Of a DNA stretch of 51,453 nt, positions 35,301-43,427 are shown one piece after another (the first letter of the stretch is position 1; each line of letters begins with the position of its first letter). Below the pieces are notes generated by a model. That model made no database searches. It was not told the DNA's origin and saw nothing but the letters and a program-made list of their open reading frames with translations. The translations under genes were made by a program, and so were the position numbers. Where the stretch lies: positions 1-51,453 of the forward strand of contig CAMHAH010000021.1 of assembly GCA_946183365.1 (NCBI GenBank), in the 5' to 3' direction. The DNA comes from an uncultured Clostridia bacterium (GTDB lineage Bacteria; Bacillota; Clostridia; Oscillospirales; Acutalibacteraceae).

Positions 35301-35543
35301 GCCGTCGATATAGACGGTATAAAACGGACTACCATTCTTTTGTTCATATGGTTTGTACTTGACTATTGTTGCTCCTTGGTCCAAAAAGTCGCCTTTACTC
35401 AGGTTGGTCAAATACGCTGGTTGGTTACTTCTGTAATCTCTTGCCGCGACGGTCGGGATGCCGATCGCCGTAGTTCCCATTATCAAAAGGATTACCAGCA
35501 TCATCGACAGCGTTCGCGCGAAAACTGATATGCGTTTCTTCAC
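32358..35543 (-). CDS. Beta-helix surface protein with Listeria-Bacteroides repeat and anchor
   Basis: The likely start is the GTG at 35543 (AAGGA about 9 bases upstream), giving 1,061 residues; the frame is open to 35582. Signal peptide near residues 8-35. Residues about 150-530 carry beta-helix repeats (GGGIRVLKNS, GGALYIDENS, GGGMYIDANG, GGGIYMDSSS). A middle region of beta-rich domains follows. A Listeria-Bacteroides-type repeat (YTFVGWNTQQDGMGKMY ... VTLYAIWKPD) lies near the end, then a membrane helix (LIYVGLGILLLSIAAAIIY) and a Lys-rich tail. Such repeats are typical of Gram-positive adhesins. It is second in the operon, 35 bp after the 812-residue paralogue. Confidence 0.88.
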   Translation of the reverse strand: MKKRISVFARTLSMMLVILLIMGTTAIGIPTVAARDYRSNQPAYLTNLSKGDFLDQGATIVKYKPYEQKNGSPFYTVYIDGELYKDVKEDEFTVDRPLILTQKSIDYTKPIHPVFYFETLGDKNEVNTEEALRMAINNSTTDLKDNIVLTEELVIDDGNDHVLNTNGYSITQKKYGPSVITISGGSTLTITGTGEEGTSTISGGDNASVGGGIRVLKNSKLVMKDMNISNNKAQRGGGIRVENSTVELTNCNFKNNLAYENGGALYIDENSTATLTGCQITGNQAHDGAGIANSGTLTLKNCLIKSNTIVDNGGGGGIWSNGEATLTKTEITQNSGAVNGGGVTNHKNMTLTDCTVSANKAINRGGGMYIDANGCTTALNNCTLSDNVGKVGAGVNLYRGDLTVKKSTMNNNIADEAGGAMWANSGTTAEFTDADMSNNSCKTNGGCLNSHGTLSLSSCTINGCSSENSGGGIYMDSSSTLTLQSCEITNCMSVSGAGINFYAGSLILLGGKTRVTDSTADGNSSNICFRELVPIQIKGRLSSGSSIGITPPDNADSKNATTGFGEFNEGAPADIFYCDNNHYKINRDEGVKEVNLIKTMQTANNSSYKIRIDITVTDDADLWDYANFYIYGKSGRGTGSQQHINTSPDFHESIDDDGESYTYEYDCGSDFFPTAVDVVTSFGSWGVWRDFEADVTIYINGVNVASRHVVHKVYGDERKNTMINIGGDKYPYPDPDAFEVDMPKNIDTTGIITVAAVDQYGMTWTTKGSDVTMENVSFPDEDTIEPVDNSGFKWKVTSNHMSNHHSTYKMTFKSGSDVYPTITKAINVKFVFLLHLTVIVDDEEVYKKSAYANQTVSFENIKTPAGYYIDDFDMNGHGIIKDISDEDNKDKYTNKYEFTFINDSVTLTAKLQPNNYFLKFDKNGSDKVDKETGKVLKKSYDVKGTVTSKTLYYDLEFQLPKTNLIRKNYTFVGWNTQQDGMGKMYAKDASVVNLTSKKGDTVTLYAIWKPDNSAATTSSIFSDGTALIYVGLGILLLSIAAAIIYSKKKKKEGKEQTADEN

Positions 35544-35578
35544 TTTACTCACTTCCTTTTCACAGCTTGTGTCGGGCT

Positions 35579-38017
35579 TCACGCCGTCGCTTTTTCTCTT
35601 CTTTTCCTGGAGGAAAAGGTGATCAGCATCGTCAATCCGACGCCTGCGATCAGGCCTAAGATCGCTCCGAGCATCAGCGAGCCGCCGGAGAATACGGAGC
35701 CTGCTATCAGACCCTTGACGGGTGTTGTATCACGCTTAAAGAACACATAGGTGCCCTCGTTGGGGTCGTTGTAGGAGTAGCCGGATTTTTCATCGGTCAG
35801 GTTCTGCACCGCTTCATCGCCGAACATATGGATGCCGGTAGTGTAGCCCTCGGGCGCGCCGCCCTTGCCGAGCTTGAGCTTTAAGGAATCGGCGAGGATC
35901 GGCATGCCGTTCTCATACTTTACGCTGTACAGCGCCAGCCACTGCTGACCGACGTCGCCGTTGAGGTCGGCGCGGTCGAGGAGGATCTTGTGGTTCTCCT
36001 TCTCCACGTCGCTGCTGCCGTCGGTACGGTTGCAGGGAACATACCGATAATACGCGGTCTGGTTCTGTATCATCATCTCTTTACCGGTTTTGGTATCGGT
36101 GGCGGTAATGTCGGTTTTCTCTACAATGTATTTCGGAACGGGAGCGAACGTCACCCTGTAGTACTCCATCATCTCGGTAACGGTGGTGTAGATAGAAAAG
36201 CCCGCGAGGAGCGCCGAAACAACCGCAAAGCCGACAGAAAGATATTTGCACAGAGTTGATTTTGCGGCGCTCTCCTGCATCGCCTTCCTCGCCGCTTCTT
36301 CGGCTTTCGGAATATCTCTGGTTTCAAGACTGTTGATCTGCCTGGTCAATTGTTTAACAGATGTATCTTGTCCGGATCGACCGAATCTCTCCAAATAAGC
36401 GTCAGATTTTGAATAATCCAAGCTTTTGTTTAAATCGCTCAGTTGCTTTTGCAGATTTCCAAGCCTCGTTACAGCCCTTTCCCCTGTTTTTGCGATCATC
36501 TTGCTGGCTATGCCTGTACCAAGTGCCACCGCCCCGGTTGCCGCGGTACAGCTCCAGAGGACGATACTGAGGGTGCTTAGCTTAAATCCGGAGTTGGTTG
36601 CGCTTGCGCTTGTGCTTGCGTCCGCGCGCAGCGCGTTGTCGGTCAGCGCGACGCCGCCGTTTTCATATATCTCGCGGTTGACTCCCTCATAGATAGAGGC
36701 GGGCTTCACCTTATCGAGATCAACGCTGTTAAATCCCTTTTCGTCCGTGAAAGCCATGATGATCATATCCTTGATGGACAAAAAGTCGAGTCCGGCAATC
36801 TGACCGCCCGAGAGCGCGTCTACGATCGGATACAGGGCGCGGATCTTCTTCTCGCTGTTGAACTCAGACACGTCCTTTTGGAAGAAATCCAGCAGCGTAC
36901 CGTTGTCATACTTTATTGCTTCAAGAAAATCGTGGACAGCGATATCTTCCGCCGCCTTGCCGCCGTCAAGCAATAAATTATGCTTGTCGAGCTCCTCATC
37001 CATCGCCTTGTCAAGTTCTTCATCAGATGAATTTTCGTTTACTTTAGTGTTTGTATCACTTTCGAGCTCAGTATCGATTACTTCTTCAGCGCTGTCGACC
37101 GCGTTGTCGTAGTTGAGCAGGAGCTCGTTGAAGGTGCTCCACTTTTCACGGATCTTCTTAGCGGTGTCGTAATATTTTTTATCCAGCTCCTGGTTGATCT
37201 CAGAGGGGGTCATACCGGGGTTTTCTTCCTTGACCTCTTGGGTCAGCTTATCGAGATCGGTTTCCAAAAATCTGTCGAGCCATGTATTGTCGGAGGAATC
37301 CGACGCCTTAGTCAGCTCGGTCTCCATCAGCATGACAGCCTGACCGTTGCCCTGCATGAGGAGGGTGAGGATGTCGCAGTGCTCTTTCTTCTCTTCCTCC
37401 GAGAGGGCGTTGTATGTCTCGTCGCCCATTTCATACTTGGTCTCGTTCATCAAGAGGTCGCCCAGCGGCTTGCCGCCCGTATCGTCGTCGGTCAGCTTGT
37501 TGAGCAGCATCCTATAATAGTCAGCGCGCTTGTAGTTGGCGGAATCCTGCGGCTTTTTCAGGTTCTCACGATACTCGTTCAGTGTCGATATAAAGCGGTC
37601 GACAAAGGGCTTGATATGGGTGTCCATATGATCCTGCATCAGTTGTTCATATCCCTGATAGCTAAATCCACCTCTCATGTTCATGACCGCAAGGTCGGTG
37701 ATAGCGTCACTCGCGTCATCGGTGGTCTTGTAGCCCAGATAGACGATTTTCTGGTTGGGGCCTTTTTTGAGGGCGTTCGTAGTGCCGGCGCCCTCGTTGA
37801 GGTCGGCGTAGTTGCCCTTATCGTCGGCGAGGATGGTATAGCCCTCATCAAGAAGCTCCTTTGAGGCTTCGTCAGAGGTCTTGCCCATGCCGACCTTGAC
37901 CTCGCTGATGTACTTCTTACCGTTACCCTCTGCGGACGCGATAACCTGCGCCGGAGAGAGCACCAGCATCGTAATACACAGCAAAGCCGAGGTGATGATT
38001 GTCAGTATTTTCTTCAT
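35579..38017 (-). CDS. Four-helix surface protein paralogue A (operon head)
   Basis: The protein has 812 residues; GGAGG lies upstream of ATG. Signal segment 1-28; extracellular domain 29-480 with YISEVKVGMGKTSDEAS, YADLNEGAG, YLGYKTTDD, and LYPIVDALSGGQIAGL; membrane helix 482-507; a basic/coiled-coil insert 508-587 (NLQKQLSDLNKS...); membrane helix 588-612; second extracellular domain 615-775 (NRTDGSS, LLDRADLNGDVGQQW); final helix and a basic tail. No known catalytic motif or sortase signal. It heads the operon that includes the two beta-helix proteins and the giant protein. The insert is unrelated to those of paralogues B and C. Confidence 0.88.
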   Translation of the reverse strand: MKKILTIITSALLCITMLVLSPAQVIASAEGNGKKYISEVKVGMGKTSDEASKELLDEGYTILADDKGNYADLNEGAGTTNALKKGPNQKIVYLGYKTTDDASDAITDLAVMNMRGGFSYQGYEQLMQDHMDTHIKPFVDRFISTLNEYRENLKKPQDSANYKRADYYRMLLNKLTDDDTGGKPLGDLLMNETKYEMGDETYNALSEEEKKEHCDILTLLMQGNGQAVMLMETELTKASDSSDNTWLDRFLETDLDKLTQEVKEENPGMTPSEINQELDKKYYDTAKKIREKWSTFNELLLNYDNAVDSAEEVIDTELESDTNTKVNENSSDEELDKAMDEELDKHNLLLDGGKAAEDIAVHDFLEAIKYDNGTLLDFFQKDVSEFNSEKKIRALYPIVDALSGGQIAGLDFLSIKDMIIMAFTDEKGFNSVDLDKVKPASIYEGVNREIYENGGVALTDNALRADASTSASATNSGFKLSTLSIVLWSCTAATGAVALGTGIASKMIAKTGERAVTRLGNLQKQLSDLNKSLDYSKSDAYLERFGRSGQDTSVKQLTRQINSLETRDIPKAEEAARKAMQESAAKSTLCKYLSVGFAVVSALLAGFSIYTTVTEMMEYYRVTFAPVPKYIVEKTDITATDTKTGKEMMIQNQTAYYRYVPCNRTDGSSDVEKENHKILLDRADLNGDVGQQWLALYSVKYENGMPILADSLKLKLGKGGAPEGYTTGIHMFGDEAVQNLTDEKSGYSYNDPNEGTYVFFKRDTTPVKGLIAGSVFSGGSLMLGAILGLIAGVGLTMLITFSSRKRREKATA

Positions 38018-38059
38018 TGTATACCTCCGTTTTTATATTCTAAAGGTTTTAACAATGGT

Positions 38060-38094
38060 ATTATAGCATAAGAAGGGGGACAATTGGGGGACAA
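38060..38094 (-). promoter_or_regulatory. Promoter A with two TTGTCCCCC direct repeats
   Basis: On the minus strand TTGTCCCCC occurs twice (38086-38094 and 38075-38083, 11-bp period), then a 9-bp gap and -10 TATAAT (38060-38065). No good -35 hexamer is seen; the repeats occupy that place, as expected for activator-dependent promoters. Confidence 0.85.
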
Positions 38095-38126
38095 ATAGGA
38101 ATTATTTTCATCATTTTTAAAAAAAT

Positions 38127-38163
38127 CAAAAAAGGGCTATCGCGCAGATAAACGCGACAGCCC
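38127..38163 (-). terminator. Terminator after paralogue B
   Basis: Stem GGGCTGTCGCG / CGCGATAGCCC (38134-38163, minus strand) with a short loop, followed by TTTTTT and a further T-rich stretch. It separates paralogue B from promoter A. An identical copy lies after paralogue C. Confidence 0.9.
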
Positions 38164-38176
38164 CTGATGTGGTTTG

Positions 38177-40699
38177 TTAATTCGATTGTACTTGCTCGGC
38201 TTCCTTCTTTTTCTTCTTGTTTGCCAGCTGAATGACGGCGAAGGTGAGCAAGCCGCCTACGGCAAGACCGATCACGCCGCCCAGCGCGAGGGAGCCGCCT
38301 GAGAACAGCGAGCCTGCCGCTGTTTGTGCTGTGTCACGCTTGAAGAACACATAGGTGCCCTCATGGGGGTCGTTATAGCAAAGGGGCATGCTCTTACTTG
38401 CGTCTGTCAGGTTCTGCACCGCTTCCTCGCCGAACATATGGATGCCGGTAGTGTAGCCATCGGGCGCGCCGCCCTTGCCGAGCTTGAGCTTTAAGGAATC
38501 GGCGAGGATCGGCATGCCGTTCTCATACTTCACGCTGTACAGCGCCAGCCACTGCTGACCGACGTCGCCGTTGAGGTCGGCTCGGTCGAGGAGAATCTCG
38601 TGGTTCTTCTTCTCCACGGCGGAGTCGCCGTCAGTCCTGTTGCAGGTGACGACCTTATAGTAGGCAGTCTGGTTCTTGAGCATGATCGTCTCGGTCTTGC
38701 CGTTGATGGTTTCAGTTGTAGTGATATCGGCTTCATCAACGATATATTTGGGAATAGGCGCGAAATCGACCTTGTAGTATTCCATCATCTCCGTGATGGT
38801 GGTGTAGATAGAGTAACCGGCAAGGAACACACCGGCTATGGTAAAGCCTATCGACAGATACTTGCATATACTCGACTTTTTTGCCATCTGCGCAGTTGCG
38901 TCCTGGGTTTCATCAAGGTCATTGTAGTTTTTAATCGCTTCTTTATATTCAGGCGATCTGGAATATTCCAAGAATTCTTTATTCTTTGCTATCATTTCAT
39001 TTTCTACCGCTTTAATTTGATGCGCAGGGTTGGCATGCTCGTTCTGAAACATATGGTTTAACCGTTCGGCTAATATATCCGATTGTTTAAAGAGCTTATC
39101 ATATTTTGCTTGAGCGGCAAGCATTCGCTGTTCCGCCTCATTAAAGGCTTGAGCAGCGGCTGCGGCTTTTTTCCCGTAAACAACAGACGCGACACCGGTA
39201 CCCACCGCTACGGCGCCCGCAGCAGCTGTACAGGTCCAGAGCACTATGCCCAAGTTGCTCAGCTGGAAGGCAGATTTCGGTTGCTGAGAGGCAGCTTTTT
39301 CGCGCAGCGCCTTGCTGGTCAGCGCGACGCCGCCCGTTTCGTAGATCTCACGGTTGACATTCTGATAGACGGACGCGGGTTTCATGTTGCTGACATCTAT
39401 ACTGTTGAAGCCGTTTTCGTCCGATATCGCCATCAGGATCATGTCCTTGATGGAAAGAAAGTCCAGACCGGCGATCTGACCGTCCGAGAGCGCGTCAACG
39501 ATCGGGTACAGATCGCGGATCTTCTTCTCACTGGTGAATTCCGATACATCTTTTTCAAAGAAATTGAGCAGAGTGCCTTTGTCGTATTCGGTAGCCTCAA
39601 GGTAGTCGTGAGCGACGATATCCTCAGCCGCCATGCCGCTTTTGATCATGGTAGCCTGATCATCGAACATCCCTTTGTTGAACTCCGCGATCTCCTCTTT
39701 CTTTGTGACGTTTTCTATGTCAATTTCTTTTCTGTCTTTGTTTTCTTCATTTGTTTCTGCCGCTTCTTCCGCCTTATCAAGAGCGTTATCGTAGTTTAGC
39801 AGGGTCTCTTGGAAGGTGTTCCACTTTTCGCGGATTTTCTTAGCGGTGTCGTAATATTTTTTATCCATCTCCTGATTGATCTCAGAGGGGGTCATACCGG
39901 GGTTTTCTTCCTTGACCTCTTGGGTCAGCTTATCGAGATCGGTTTTCAAAAAGCGGTCGAGCCATGTATCGTCAGAAGAGTCGGACGCCTTTGTCAGCTG
40001 TGTTTCCATCAGCTGTATCGCCTGACCGTTGCCCTGCATCAAAAGGGTAAGGATGTCGCAGTGCTCCTTCTTCTCCTCGTCGGAGAGCGCGTTGTAGGCG
40101 TCGTCGCCCATTTCGTATTTTGTCTTGTTGACCAGCAGATCACCAAGCGGCTTGTCACCGGTGTCGTCGTCGGTCAGCTTATTGAGCAGCGTTCTGTAAT
40201 ACTCCGCGCGCTTGTAGTTAGCGGAATCCTGCGGCTTTTTCAGGTTCTCACGATACTCACTGAGCGTAGAGATAAAGCGGTCGACAAATGGCTTGATCTG
40301 CGTATCCATTTGAGTCTTCATCAGATTTTCATATTCCTGATAGCTGAAGCCGCCGTTCATGTTCATCACCGCAAGGTCGGTGATGGCGTCACTCGGGTCG
40401 TCGGTAGTCTTGTAACCCAGATAGACGATCTTCTGATTGGGACCGCCTTTGAGGGCGCTCTTGGAGCCTGCGTCCTCGTTGAGGTCGGCGTAGTTGCCCT
40501 TATCGTCCGCAAGGATGGTGTAGCCCTCATCGAGCAGTTCCTTAGAAGCTTCGTCAGAGCTCTCGCCCATGCCGACCTTGACCTCGCTGATATACTTCTT
40601 GCCGTTACTCTCCGCGGACGCGATAACCTGCGCCGGAGAGAGCACCAGCATCGTCATACACAGCAAAGCCGAGGTGATGATTGTCAGTATTTTCTTCAT
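38177..40699 (-). CDS. Four-helix surface protein paralogue B
   Basis: The protein has 840 residues with the same plan as A: signal segment (ALLCMTMLVLSPAQVIASAE), N-terminal extracellular domain, helix near 485-510 (LGIVLWTCTAAAGAVAVG), an insert of about 110 residues, a helix near 625-645 (YLSIGFTIAGVFLAGYSIY), a second extracellular domain and a final helix with tail NKKKKKEAEQVQSN. The insert (AQAFNEAEQRMLAAQAKYDKL) is coiled-coil-like but unrelated to A or C. An acidic variable patch lies near residues 310-345. It is transcribed alone, with its own promoter and terminator. Confidence 0.88.
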   Translation of the reverse strand: MKKILTIITSALLCMTMLVLSPAQVIASAESNGKKYISEVKVGMGESSDEASKELLDEGYTILADDKGNYADLNEDAGSKSALKGGPNQKIVYLGYKTTDDPSDAITDLAVMNMNGGFSYQEYENLMKTQMDTQIKPFVDRFISTLSEYRENLKKPQDSANYKRAEYYRTLLNKLTDDDTGDKPLGDLLVNKTKYEMGDDAYNALSDEEKKEHCDILTLLMQGNGQAIQLMETQLTKASDSSDDTWLDRFLKTDLDKLTQEVKEENPGMTPSEINQEMDKKYYDTAKKIREKWNTFQETLLNYDNALDKAEEAAETNEENKDRKEIDIENVTKKEEIAEFNKGMFDDQATMIKSGMAAEDIVAHDYLEATEYDKGTLLNFFEKDVSEFTSEKKIRDLYPIVDALSDGQIAGLDFLSIKDMILMAISDENGFNSIDVSNMKPASVYQNVNREIYETGGVALTSKALREKAASQQPKSAFQLSNLGIVLWTCTAAAGAVAVGTGVASVVYGKKAAAAAQAFNEAEQRMLAAQAKYDKLFKQSDILAERLNHMFQNEHANPAHQIKAVENEMIAKNKEFLEYSRSPEYKEAIKNYNDLDETQDATAQMAKKSSICKYLSIGFTIAGVFLAGYSIYTTITEMMEYYKVDFAPIPKYIVDEADITTTETINGKTETIMLKNQTAYYKVVTCNRTDGDSAVEKKNHEILLDRADLNGDVGQQWLALYSVKYENGMPILADSLKLKLGKGGAPDGYTTGIHMFGEEAVQNLTDASKSMPLCYNDPHEGTYVFFKRDTAQTAAGSLFSGGSLALGGVIGLAVGGLLTFAVIQLANKKKKKEAEQVQSN

Positions 40700-40741
40700 T
40701 GTATACCTCCGTTTTTATATTCTAAAGGTTTTAACAATGGT

Positions 40742-40776
40742 ATTATAGCATAAGAAGGGGGACAATTGGGGGACAA
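40742..40776 (-). promoter_or_regulatory. Promoter B with two TTGTCCCCC direct repeats
   Basis: Repeats at 40768-40776 and 40757-40765, -10 TATAAT at 40742-40747. The whole intergenic segment 40,700-40,858 is identical to 38,018-38,176. Confidence 0.87.
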
Positions 40777-40808
40777 ATAGGAATTATTTTCATCATTTTT
40801 AAAAAAAT

Positions 40809-40845
40809 CAAAAAAGGGCTATCGCGCAGATAAACGCGACAGCCC
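40809..40845 (-). terminator. Terminator after paralogue C
   Basis: Identical to the terminator at 38,127-38,163 (stem 40816-40845 and T-tract on the minus strand). Confidence 0.9.
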
Positions 40846-40858
40846 CTGATGTGGTTTG

Positions 40859-43297
40859 TTAATTCGATTGTACTTGCTCGGCTTCCTTCTTTTTCTTCTT
40901 GTTTGCCAGCTGAATGACGGCGAAGGTGAGCAAGCCGCCTACGGCAAGACCGATCACGCCGCCCAGCGCGAGGGAGCCGCCTGAGAACAGCGAGCCTGCC
41001 GCTGTTTTTGCCGTATCACGCTTAAAGAACACATAGGTGCCCTCGTTGGGGTCGTTGTAGGAGTAGCCGGATTTTTCATCGGTCAGGTTCTGCACCGCTT
41101 CCTCGCCGAACATATGGATGCCGGTAGTGTAGCCCTCGGGAGCGCCGCCCTTGCCCTGCTTGAACTTTAAGGAATCCGCGAGGATCGGCAAGCCGTTTTC
41201 ATATTTCACGCTGTAGAGAGCCAGCCACTGCTGACCTACGTCGCCGTTGAGGTCGGCTCGGTCGAGGAGTATCTCATGGTTTTGCTTCTCGATCTTGCTT
41301 CCGCCGTCCTTCCTGTTGCAGGAGACGGCCGTGTAATAGGCGGTCTGGTTCTTGATCATGACCTTTTCGCCCTTTCCGTTGGTGGCGGTGATGTCCGCTT
41401 CTTCAACGATGTATTTGGGGATGGGCACGAAATCCACCCTGTAATACTCCTTCATCTCTTCGATGGTGGTGTAGATGGAGATACCTGCAAAGATTGCCAT
41501 GACTACGGTAAAGCCAGCCGCGAGGTATTTACAAATATTGGATCTTTTGGCAAACTGTTCAGACGCATTATCAAATGCTTCCTTATTTGTTCCTTCAATT
41601 TCGTGCAGCTTAGTCGCAATTTCACCTCTCTGTTTATACAATTCATTAAATTTCTGGTGCGCCTCACTCCATTCACTTGATCCGCGCTCTAACGTGTTTT
41701 TATAGTTTTGTAGATCATCCATCTGATTATCTATGGAATTAAAGGCGTTTTGCAGTGCATCACGTTGTCTGAGGACGCCCAGCTTAGTCGCGCCAAGCGC
41801 CGATCCGGCTGCCGCAAGTCCGGCTGCTGCAGTACAGCACCAGAGCACGATGCCTGTTTTGCTTAGCGAAAAAGAAGGGGACGCCTGTTGAGCGGATGCC
41901 TTCTCACGCAGCGCCTTGTTGGTCAGCGCAACACCGCCCTTTTCATAAATCTCACGGTTGACGTCCTGATAGATGGAGGCAGACTCAATATTGCTTACAT
42001 CCACCTTTTCAAAGCCGTTCTCGTCCGTGATCGCCATCATGATCATATCCTTGATGGAGAGGAAGTCCAGACCGGCGAGCTGTCCGTCTGAGAGCGCGTC
42101 AACGATCGGATAGAGCTCGCGGATCTTCTTCTCGCTGTTGAACTCGGATACATCCTTTTCAAAGAATTCGAGCAGAGTTCCCTTGCCGTATTTGGTCGCT
42201 TCAAGGAAGTCGTGAGCGACGATATCCTCTAACGCCATGCCGCCCTTGACCATATTATCCTGATTCTTAATCATAGCGCTGCCGACTTGGACGATTTCGT
42301 CATCCGTCGGATTTTCGCTGATTTTGATCTCTTTTTTGCTCTCGGTATCTTCCTCCGCAACCTCATCCGCGACATCTACTGCGTTGTCGTAGTTGAGCAG
42401 TATATCATTGAAGGCGCTCCACTTCTCGCGTATCTTCTTGGCGCTATCGTAATACTTTTTGTCAAGCTCCTGATTGATCTCGGAGGGAGTGAGGTTGGGG
42501 TTATCCTCTTTGACGCTCTTTGTCAGATCGTCGAGATCGGTTTCCAAAAATCTGTCGAGCCATGTATTGTCGGAGGAATCCGACGCCTTTGTCAGCTCGG
42601 TCTCCATCAGCATGACCGCCTGACCGTTGCCCTGCATGAGGAGGGTCAGTATGTCACAATGGTTTTTCTTTTCTTCCTCCGAGAGGGCGTTGTATGCCTC
42701 GTCGCCCATCTCGTACTTGGTCTCATTCATCAAGAGATCGCCCAGCGGCTTGCCGCCGGTATCATCGTCCGTCAGCTTGTTGAGCAATGTCCTGTAATAC
42801 TCCGCGCGCTTGTAGTTAGCGGAATCCTGCGGCTTTTTCAGGTTATCACGATACTCGCTGAGCGTAGAGATAAAGCGGTCGACAAAGGGCTTGATCTGAG
42901 TATCCATCTGCTTCTGCATCAGCTTTTCGTAGTCCTCATAGCTGTAGCCGCCCCTCATGTTCATGACCGCAAGGTCGGTGATGGCGTCGCCTGCGTCATC
43001 GGTGGTCTTGTAGCCCAGATAGACGATTTTCTCGTTGGGACCTTCTTTGAGGGCGTTACCGGTGCCGGCATCCTCGTTGAGGTCGGCGTAGTTGCCCTTA
43101 TCGTCGGCGAGGATGGTATAGCCCTCTTCAAGAAGCTCCTTTGAGGCTTCGTCAGAGGTCTTGCCCATACCGACCTTGACCTCGCTGATGTACTTCTTAC
43201 CACTGTCCGCGGCGGATGCCGCCACCTGCGCCGGCGAGAGCACGAGCATGGTCATACATAGTAGCATCGATGTGATGATCGTCAGTAATTTTTTCAT
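40859..43297 (-). CDS. Four-helix surface protein paralogue C
   Basis: Start at the second of two adjacent ATGs (43297, GGAGG 6 bases upstream), giving 812 residues. Architecture as in A and B. The C-terminal domain, last helix and tail are almost identical to B. The insert between helices 2 and 3 (LRQRDALQNAFNSIDNQMDD...) is again a coiled-coil-like segment with its own sequence. It is the gene nearest to the two-component system and has its own promoter and terminator. Function unknown; surface location inferred from the signal segment and helices. Confidence 0.88.
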   Translation of the reverse strand: MKKLLTIITSMLLCMTMLVLSPAQVAASAADSGKKYISEVKVGMGKTSDEASKELLEEGYTILADDKGNYADLNEDAGTGNALKEGPNEKIVYLGYKTTDDAGDAITDLAVMNMRGGYSYEDYEKLMQKQMDTQIKPFVDRFISTLSEYRDNLKKPQDSANYKRAEYYRTLLNKLTDDDTGGKPLGDLLMNETKYEMGDEAYNALSEEEKKNHCDILTLLMQGNGQAVMLMETELTKASDSSDNTWLDRFLETDLDDLTKSVKEDNPNLTPSEINQELDKKYYDSAKKIREKWSAFNDILLNYDNAVDVADEVAEEDTESKKEIKISENPTDDEIVQVGSAMIKNQDNMVKGGMALEDIVAHDFLEATKYGKGTLLEFFEKDVSEFNSEKKIRELYPIVDALSDGQLAGLDFLSIKDMIMMAITDENGFEKVDVSNIESASIYQDVNREIYEKGGVALTNKALREKASAQQASPSFSLSKTGIVLWCCTAAAGLAAAGSALGATKLGVLRQRDALQNAFNSIDNQMDDLQNYKNTLERGSSEWSEAHQKFNELYKQRGEIATKLHEIEGTNKEAFDNASEQFAKRSNICKYLAAGFTVVMAIFAGISIYTTIEEMKEYYRVDFVPIPKYIVEEADITATNGKGEKVMIKNQTAYYTAVSCNRKDGGSKIEKQNHEILLDRADLNGDVGQQWLALYSVKYENGLPILADSLKFKQGKGGAPEGYTTGIHMFGEEAVQNLTDEKSGYSYNDPNEGTYVFFKRDTAKTAAGSLFSGGSLALGGVIGLAVGGLLTFAVIQLANKKKKKEAEQVQSN

Positions 43298-43339
43298 CAT
43301 AAACCTCCGTTTTATCTTTTTAAATACTATTACAATACT

Positions 43340-43374
43340 ATATTAACATATCTTGGGGGACAATAGGGGGACAA
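43340..43374 (-). promoter_or_regulatory. Promoter C with two TTGTCCCCC direct repeats
   Basis: Repeats at 43366-43374 and 43355-43363 (11-bp period), 9-bp gap, -10 TAATAT (43340-43345). The flanking sequence differs from promoters A and B, so the conserved repeats and spacing point to selection rather than recent copying. Confidence 0.85.
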
Positions 43375-43427
43375 ATCTTCCATTTTCAGAGTCTTCCTTG
43401 ATAATAATACTATGTTTTCTTAAAATA

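Noticed and set aside
32358..35543. Possible sortase-anchored proteins
   Set aside because: No LPxTG-like motif precedes the C-terminal helices; anchoring is by the helix and Lys-rich tail.
38060..43374. CRISPR or tandem-repeat array from the repeated GGGGGACAA units
   Set aside because: Only two units per site, at fixed distance to a -10 box; explained as activator sites.
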